From Chloroflexota bacterium (lineage in GTDB: Bacteria > Chloroflexota > Anaerolineae > Aggregatilineales > Phototrophicaceae), in the NCBI GenBank assembly GCA_011523615.1, contig WTGJ01000027.1:297632-361631 (forward strand): 64,000 bases of DNA, written 5' to 3'. A program made the position numbers and the translations under genes. The notes under the pieces are model-generated. The model was not told the origin of the DNA. It saw only the letters and a program-made list of their open reading frames with translations, and searched no databases. Of this stretch, positions 58,870-64,000 are shown piece by piece (position 1 is the first letter of the stretch; each line of letters begins with the position of its first letter).

Positions 58870-60036
58870 CTATGAGCACCATCTCCGGCAACATTCGGCA
58901 ATCACTTGAGCACAGCGTTCTACGCTGGCTGGATCCACCCACTCTTCTGCGGCATGTGCGCCATGACCCTTGGGCCCAAAGATCACCGTTGGGATGCCAG
59001 CCGCGACCAGAATGGCAGAATCCAGCCAGCCAAAACTCGCCCCGATGGGAGCCGGGTTGTCGAAGCATTGGGTATGGGCCGTTGCTAAAGCCTGAACGAT
59101 GGCTTGTGTGGGTTCGATCGCCAGTGGCGGCCTCTCCAGCTTCAGGTGGACTGTTGCGTCAAAATCCTGTCGTTGTTTCTTTTCGTTGCGAATGAAATCT
59201 CGCCAATCGGTGACGATTTGATCACCGCTATCCCCCGGTAGGGTGCGGTGTTCGATCCAAAGCGTGCAAGAATCAGGATAGGTACTCCACTCCGTACCTC
59301 CTTCAATCCGGCTGGCATGCACCGAAGAGCGACCCAACAGAGGATGTTGAATCTGAGGATACACTTCTTCTTCCAACGAGCGGATGCGTTCCAGGATGGG
59401 CGCCATGTGCCGGATCGCGTCTCGCCCGTGCACAAAGTCACTGCCATGGGCGGCCAATCCCGCTGTGGAAATCTCGACCCAGGCAAAACCACGGTGGGCG
59501 ATGCTGATGATTTCGTCGGTGGGTTCGGTGAGGATGGCAGCATCCGGTCGAAGGCGCTGGACGAGGGCCTCTGTGCCGATGCTGGCATATTCTTCATCAC
59601 AAACGAAACCCAGCCAGATGTCACCGGCGGGGTGGAAGTCATTTTCCTGTAGGATGCAGATGGCGGCTAAAATGGCGGCGATGCCCCCTTTCATATCATA
59701 AGCACCCCGCCCATATAGCCGTCCATCGCGCACTTTGGGAGAGAAGGGCTCGCCTCGATAATCGGCTACACCGACGACATCCATGTGTCCCGTCAACAAC
59801 AAGCTTTGGCCTGCACCCGAGCCCGGCCAATGGGCGATGACATTGGGTCGACCGGGAGTCACTGCTGATGATTCTACGGCGAGTGCGAAATCCTCTGCAC
59901 AAATCTCTGCCAGCTTGGCGGCGATCCTGCTTTCCCCGGCGCCGCCTGGCACCAAATCCGGGTTCACCGAATCTATGGAGACTAACTCCTTCAGATAGGT
60001 CATCAATCGGGCCGAAGCCATCGGTGAATCAATCAT
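58870..60036 (-). CDS. M20-family metallopeptidase/deacylase (ArgE/DapE-like)
   Basis: 388 residues. Metal and catalytic motifs are LLLTGHMDVVG, LYGRGAYDMKGGIAAIL and FVCDEEYASIGTEAL, followed by the dimerisation domain and a C-terminal IFGPKGHGAHAAEEWV with the last metal His. The group hydrolyses N-acyl amino acids or small peptides; substrate not predictable. ATG 60036 overlaps the DUF1028 stop (ATGA), so the two act together, possibly in peptide or amide turnover. Confidence 0.92.
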   Translation of the reverse strand: MIDSPMASARLMTYLKELVSIDSVNPDLVPGGAGESRIAAKLAEICAEDFALAVESSAVTPGRPNVIAHWPGSGAGQSLLLTGHMDVVGVADYRGEPFSPKVRDGRLYGRGAYDMKGGIAAILAAICILQENDFHPAGDIWLGFVCDEEYASIGTEALVQRLRPDAAILTEPTDEIISIAHRGFAWVEISTAGLAAHGSDFVHGRDAIRHMAPILERIRSLEEEVYPQIQHPLLGRSSVHASRIEGGTEWSTYPDSCTLWIEHRTLPGDSGDQIVTDWRDFIRNEKKQRQDFDATVHLKLERPPLAIEPTQAIVQALATAHTQCFDNPAPIGASFGWLDSAILVAAGIPTVIFGPKGHGAHAAEEWVDPASVERCAQVIAECCRRWCS

Positions 60037-60992
60037 GGAGTGGATTTGGCAATCGCTGCGATCAGTTCATCGGCTGCCCCTTCTCGTTCCAGCATGCCAT
60101 TCTCTTCAATGCGCCGAATCAAGTCGATCCATTGTTCGGCCAACTCATCCTGCAGCACACTCTCACGCAGGATGGCTGCCGCGATGGCGATGGAATCTGC
60201 TTTGGGATTGCGGTCGGCTAGAGCCGCGGCTTGCCAGAAACCCAGTTCTTCCAATTCGGGGGCCTCTTTGCGAGCTGCTGACCAAGCATCCAGCGCTTCC
60301 GATACCTGACCGTCACGCAAGGCACGATGACCTGCTTGATCGGTGTGTTGCGCATGGCGCATCCGGACCAAACGAGCCAGCTCTTCTACAGGATGAGGGT
60401 GATCATCGACGCGCAAATCGTACAGCGCTTGCCAGGGCAGTGCTTTGGCATCATTGGGCATCACGCGCACACAGGCGGATTGCATCCCGCGGATGTCGCC
60501 GGCTTCGGCTTCGGCCGCCTGTAAGGCAGCCAACATTCTCTGCGCCAAATCTCCTGGTGCACTTTCGAATGCAGCACGCATCGCATCGACCACGGTGGTG
60601 CGCGTCATCATGTTGGCCTGGACGCTGTAGCCCTCGCCCACAAAATGACCAAACTCGCGGATGCAACGTTCACCGCTGTATGCGGCCACGCTGCCATCGC
60701 TGGCCAAAACGGCGAGTTGCCGGTAAGCGGCGCCTTCGTCAGAAGCAATCAAGGCATCGACCACTTTCTGGACGGAGACGCCCTGGCGCAGCATGGTGAT
60801 CGCGATATCCGGGAACATTTGATTCATGGCGGATTGTGAGTTGACCACGCCGATTCCCGGTTCAACAACGGGGATGCGAGCGCCAACCGACATCTGATGG
60901 GTCTGAACCGCACCGCCCAGACAACCTGCTTCGTGATCGATCGCTACGATGCTGTAGGTGGAATGAATCTGCGCATAGCTGGGTAAAGGCAT
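60033..60992 (-). CDS. DUF1028 protein (Ntn-hydrolase-like fold)
   Basis: 319 residues. The N-terminus STYSIVAIDHEAGCLGGAVQ, then VGARIPVVEPGIGVVNSQSA and an ANMMTRTTVVDAM segment, identify DUF1028. A C-terminal helical region of about 100 residues follows, which in relatives carries a peptidoglycan-binding or TPR-like domain. The biochemical activity of the family is not established. It is coupled to the M20 peptidase. Confidence 0.85.
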   Translation of the reverse strand: MPLPSYAQIHSTYSIVAIDHEAGCLGGAVQTHQMSVGARIPVVEPGIGVVNSQSAMNQMFPDIAITMLRQGVSVQKVVDALIASDEGAAYRQLAVLASDGSVAAYSGERCIREFGHFVGEGYSVQANMMTRTTVVDAMRAAFESAPGDLAQRMLAALQAAEAEAGDIRGMQSACVRVMPNDAKALPWQALYDLRVDDHPHPVEELARLVRMRHAQHTDQAGHRALRDGQVSEALDAWSAARKEAPELEELGFWQAAALADRNPKADSIAIAAAILRESVLQDELAEQWIDLIRRIEENGMLEREGAADELIAAIAKSTP

Positions 60993-61098
60993 GACGTTCT
61001 CTCTTCTCTACTCAGTGGATGGCCATTCTAGCGTAGACTTTAGGCAGGATCGGCTACATGATGGGGATCGTTCGTGACTCCACAAGAGAAGTGAAATC

Positions 61099-61974
61099 GT
61101 GCGCTATCAGATCTACATCGATACTCAATCTTTCATCCAGCGAGTAGGCGCTTTTCTGAGGCAGCGCGAGGTCGAACACAACTTGATGCTCGGCCTCTGC
61201 AAAGAATTGCTCAGCGAAAACTCTCGCTACGAACTGCCACCCTTTCACTGCATCGTGGAGGCGAACGATGGCCGCGTTTTGGCTGCTGCCTTGAGGACGC
61301 CACCACATCACTTGATCCTGTCGCATTGTGATGACCTCAGGGTGATCCCCTCAATTGTGGATGCTTGCCTGGCTGCGGGGCAGGAGATCGAAGGAGTGTT
61401 GGGGATGCCAGAGCAGTCGTTGCGGTTTGCAGAAGAATGGCGCATTCGCAGCGGTTGCGGCATGAAGTTGAAAATGCGGCAAATGCTGCATCAACTCGAT
61501 CGTGTCGTTCCTCCCGAACGCGCCGTCCGCGGGAAGATGGTCGCGGCACAAGCCAATGATCAGGCGCTGTTGGAATATTGGTATGCCGCCTTTCAAATGG
61601 AAGTTCATGGGATTTTGCCCGTAGAGTGGTTCAGCGCAAAACAGAAAGAATATATGTCACATCGCTTGGCACAAAAACCTTCCCTCCATTTTCTCTGGTG
61701 GGTGGGCGAACGACCGGTGTGCTGGGTCAGCTTCCGCGCCACGACCGAAAGAGTCGTGCGGATCGCGCCGGTGTACACGCCGCCATCCGCGCGAGGATGT
61801 GGCTATGCAAGCGCTCTGGTGGCTGCCGTTTCTCTCACCGTTTTGGAACGGGGTTTCTCTTACTGCAGTCTATACACAGATCTTGCCAACCCTACATCGA
61901 ACGCCATCTACCAGCGCGTGGGCTATCAACCCCTGCAGGAGATTCATCAATACGAGAAGAACGGCGACCGATGA
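61099..61974 (+). CDS. GNAT-family N-acetyltransferase
   Basis: 291 residues from GTG 61099 with GAGAAGTG upstream. The C-terminal half has the acetyl-CoA-binding GNAT pattern: VYTPPSARGCGYASALVAAV, then LYTDLANPTSNAIYQRVGYQ. The N-terminal half is a less conserved GNAT-like domain, suggesting a tandem arrangement. Substrate unknown. Its TGA overlaps the ATG of the J-domain gene. Confidence 0.88.
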   Translation: MRYQIYIDTQSFIQRVGAFLRQREVEHNLMLGLCKELLSENSRYELPPFHCIVEANDGRVLAAALRTPPHHLILSHCDDLRVIPSIVDACLAAGQEIEGVLGMPEQSLRFAEEWRIRSGCGMKLKMRQMLHQLDRVVPPERAVRGKMVAAQANDQALLEYWYAAFQMEVHGILPVEWFSAKQKEYMSHRLAQKPSLHFLWWVGERPVCWVSFRATTERVVRIAPVYTPPSARGCGYASALVAAVSLTVLERGFSYCSLYTDLANPTSNAIYQRVGYQPLQEIHQYEKNGDR

Positions 61975-62711
61975 GGTTCGATACACACCGAGCTCGCGTC
62001 TTCGTCGTGAACCAGTTGCTCCGCACGCCTGGCATCCACGATATTCACGATGATGGCACCGATATCGTGTTGTTTCGCAATCGTGCGGGCAATCATGTGA
62101 TGGTTCACTTGTTTGAAAGAGTGACGTCATTGACGGAGTTGCGGCAGCTGTATGCTGAAAATGGGGCCAATGGCATCCACACTTTGCCTTTGTATTGGGC
62201 GGATATGATGTTACCGGGTCATGGCCAGTGGTATGAAGCGGATGATTGGATGAATGCCTTATTGAAGCTGCAGCGGAATTGGATCTACGGTTATGAGGTA
62301 TTCGGAGATTCGGTGTATTTGTTCGGCGTGCATTTTCGAAAACAGGGGTGGTTGCACGAAATCTCCCATGGGCCTGCGCTGGATTTTCGTACGCTGAACA
62401 CGCAAAACGTGGCCAGTGAAACGCCGCCGCTGATCGGTAACTGGTACGCCGTACATTTTGAAACGGGCAGGTTTAATGAAACAGCCGATCCGCAGGAGGA
62501 ATTGCAGCGGTCACATTTATATCAGGATTTTGAACGCTTGAAGCTCTCCACAAGCGCGACGTTTGCGGAAGTACAACAATCATATCGCCAGTTGGCCCGG
62601 GCCTTGCACCCAGATCACAATCTGAATGCGGCAGCCAACGAGCAAATGAAATTGCTCAACCTATCCTATTCACGCATCCGCCAGTTCATGTGGGATCAAG
62701 GTGAGCACTAA
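61971..62711 (+). CDS. protein with novel N-terminal domain and C-terminal J domain
   Basis: 246 residues from ATG 61971 (ATGA overlap with the GNAT gene); a frame extending to 61578 lies inside that gene. The last 70 residues form a J domain: SHLYQDFERLKLSTSATFAE, then VQQSYRQLARALHPDHN with the HPD motif, then MKLLNLSYSRIRQ. The first 165 residues (RVFVVNQLLRTPGIHDIHDD, YADDWMNALLKLQRNW-like region) are not recognised and resemble a small alpha/beta domain. A DnaK cochaperone role is inferred; its client may be linked to the acetyltransferase. Confidence 0.78.
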   Translation: MRFDTHRARVFVVNQLLRTPGIHDIHDDGTDIVLFRNRAGNHVMVHLFERVTSLTELRQLYAENGANGIHTLPLYWADMMLPGHGQWYEADDWMNALLKLQRNWIYGYEVFGDSVYLFGVHFRKQGWLHEISHGPALDFRTLNTQNVASETPPLIGNWYAVHFETGRFNETADPQEELQRSHLYQDFERLKLSTSATFAEVQQSYRQLARALHPDHNLNAAANEQMKLLNLSYSRIRQFMWDQGEH

Positions 62712-64000
62712 GCACCACTGGCGATCAGCGGCGCCAGGACCAGCGAGACGATCGCCAGCAATTTGATCAAGATATTGAGCGAAGGGCCGGATGTATCCTT
62801 GAAGGGGTCGCCTACGGTATCTCCCACGACCGCCGACTTGTGCGCAGCGGAACCTTTGCCACCCAAGGCGCCGGCTTCAATGAATTTCTTCGCATTGTCC
62901 CAGGCACCGCCGGCGTTCGCCATCATCACGGCGAGCATGAATGCACTGACGAGCGAACCCAACAAAACGCCGATCAGCGTCGTTGCACTCACGTAATCTT
63001 CGATCGCATTGCCACGGCCGAGGACGGTCAAGACAGCAATCAAGGTCGGCACGGCGACGGCGATGACGCCTGGCGCGAGCATTTGACGAATCGCGCTATC
63101 GGTACTGATCGCGACGCATCGTTCGTAATCCGGCTGGTTTTCCCCGGCCAACAATCCTGAAATTTCACGGAACTGACGGCGCACCTCCTCCACGATTTGC
63201 TGTGCAGCATTGCCGACAGCGACCATGGTCAATGCGCTGAATATGAAGGGCAACAACGCGCCAAGAAACAGCCCGGTGATCAACCGTGGGTCGAGTACCA
63301 GAGCTTGCAATGTGGTGCTTTCACCCAAGGCTGCACCCAGTGCCGTGATGAAGGCTGCCGTCAATGCCAGAGCCGTCATCGCCGCGCTGCCAATGGCAAA
63401 CCCCTTGCCGGTGGCGGCCGTCGTATTGCCCAGACTATCCAGAGCATCGGTGCGTTCGCGTACGCTTTCCGCCAAACCGGCCATTTCGGCAATGCCACCG
63501 GCATTATCGGCGACGGGTCCATAGGCATCGGTCGCCAGGGTGATGCCCAGAGTCGAGAGCATGCCCACTGCAGCCAGGGCGACGCCGTACAAACCGGTCG
63601 CGGAAGTGGCGATCAAGGTAACCGCGATGACGATGATCACGGGAGCCAGGGTGGACATCATGCCCAAGGCCAAACCACGGATCACGACGATCCCTGCCCC
63701 TCCCCCAGCGCTATCGGCCAAGTTTTGTGTAGGAGAATACCCGGCGGATGTGAAATACTCGGTGAAATAGCCAATCAACACCCCGCCGACCAAGCCACTG
63801 AGGGTAGCGATGATCACGCTCTCGCCGAGTTCGAGCCACCATGCCAAAGCGATCACGGCGATGCCCACGGCGATGCTGGCACTGTAAATACCGCGGCGGA
63901 TGGCCGCCAGGAGCTGCTCTTGATCCGCACCTTCTTCCGTTCGCACCAGGAAAGTCGCTACCAGACCGATGATGAGCCCGGCTGCGGCAACCAACAGCGG
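62708..64000 (-). CDS. hppA: membrane-bound pyrophosphatase, C-terminal part (5' end beyond window)
   Basis: The frame is open to the right edge, so the N-terminus with the first catalytic motif is missing. The visible 430 residues have about ten helices and the conserved segments TDAYGPVADNAGGIAEMAGL, SLGNTTAATGKGFAIGSAAM and VVGDTVGDPFKDTSGPSLNI. The Ala-(x2)-Gly in NTTAATGKG is the K+-dependent signature; K+-independent enzymes have Lys and Thr there. The enzyme couples pyrophosphate hydrolysis to H+ or Na+ pumping. Its stop overlaps the convergent J-domain gene by four bases. Confidence 0.95.
   Translation of the reverse strand, partial: PLLVAAAGLIIGLVATFLVRTEEGADQEQLLAAIRRGIYSASIAVGIAVIALAWWLELGESVIIATLSGLVGGVLIGYFTEYFTSAGYSPTQNLADSAGGGAGIVVIRGLALGMMSTLAPVIIVIAVTLIATSATGLYGVALAAVGMLSTLGITLATDAYGPVADNAGGIAEMAGLAESVRERTDALDSLGNTTAATGKGFAIGSAAMTALALTAAFITALGAALGESTTLQALVLDPRLITGLFLGALLPFIFSALTMVAVGNAAQQIVEEVRRQFREISGLLAGENQPDYERCVAISTDSAIRQMLAPGVIAVAVPTLIAVLTVLGRGNAIEDYVSATTLIGVLLGSLVSAFMLAVMMANAGGAWDNAKKFIEAGALGGKGSAAHKSAVVGDTVGDPFKDTSGPSLNILIKLLAIVSLVLAPLIASGA

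Noticed and set aside
61578-61970. N-terminal extension of the J-domain protein
   Set aside because: It lies wholly inside the GNAT gene; ATG 61971 gives an ATGA overlap.
1-64000. CRISPR arrays, insertion sequences, prophage genes or integrases
   Set aside because: No regularly spaced direct repeats, transposase, integrase or phage structural gene was found on either strand.

Overview
The window is bacterial, gene-dense chromosomal DNA of moderate GC with no insertion sequence, phage gene or CRISPR array that I can see. Gene content points to the phylum Chloroflexota. It carries a mevalonate route ending in isopentenyl phosphate kinase (known from archaea and Chloroflexi such as Roseiflexus), a class II HMG-CoA reductase beside an archaeal-type HMG-CoA synthase/thiolase/DUF35 group, a LysM plus M23-like envelope protein, a Mer-like LLM oxidoreductase and a membrane pyrophosphatase. 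This placement is inferred from gene content, not from a marker-gene tree.

Layout. 1-2680 (-): an M50 intramembrane protease coupled to a LysM/M23-like lipoprotein that runs off the left edge. 2732-6376: a divergent isoprenoid locus, with a mevalonate-phosphate decarboxylase on one side and a UbiA prenyltransferase, mevalonate kinase and isopentenyl phosphate kinase operon on the other. 6399-9681 (-): a peptide-type ABC importer without ATPases. 9816-16159 (+): a coupled operon of two membrane proteins, a trypsin-like protease, tlyA and lepA. 16161-20997 (-): cinA and a btuFCD cobalamin importer behind a cobalamin riboswitch and a clear promoter. 21026-23446: an L,D-transpeptidase and an orphan MalK-type ATPase with promoter and terminator. 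23502-27661 (-): HMG-CoA reductase, HMG-CoA synthase, a thiolase homologue lacking its catalytic Cys and His, and a split DUF35 protein. 27752-30087: a polysaccharide deacetylase and a serine-palmitoyltransferase-like enzyme. 30179-38961 (-): a heterodimeric ABC exporter followed by a 1704-residue RND protein with a very large repeat-bearing insert. 39007-51142: a reductive pyrimidine-degradation gene set, divergent from an aminotransferase and a complete NMT1/THI5-type ABC importer, with one strong palindrome between them. 51146-55129: an aminotransferase, tRNA-Asp with promoter and terminator, glutamate formimidoyltransferase and modAB. 55211-58847 (+): a second heterodimeric ABC exporter. 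58870-64000: an M20 peptidase with a DUF1028 protein, a GNAT plus J-domain pair, and the C-terminal part of a K+-dependent-type membrane pyrophosphatase.

How the genes fit together. The two isoprenoid clusters supply HMG-CoA synthase, HMG-CoA reductase, mevalonate kinase, decarboxylase and IPK. No phosphomevalonate kinase is visible, so the likely order is mevalonate, mevalonate phosphate, isopentenyl phosphate, IPP. The pyd-like locus would take dihydrouracil to beta-alanine and then to acetyl-CoA. The usual first enzyme, dihydropyrimidine dehydrogenase, is absent and an LLM-family oxidoreductase sits in its place.

The features I rank highest are the catalytically dead thiolase with its split, cysteine-free DUF35 partner beside an intact HMG-CoA synthase; the RND protein whose first periplasmic loop carries five copies of a leucine-rich repeat; the LLM enzyme in the pyrimidine cluster; the fused NMT1-system permease; the riboswitch with two exclusive hairpins at the ribosome-binding site; and a set of genes whose -10 element lies 6-7 bases before the start codon, suggesting leaderless mRNAs.
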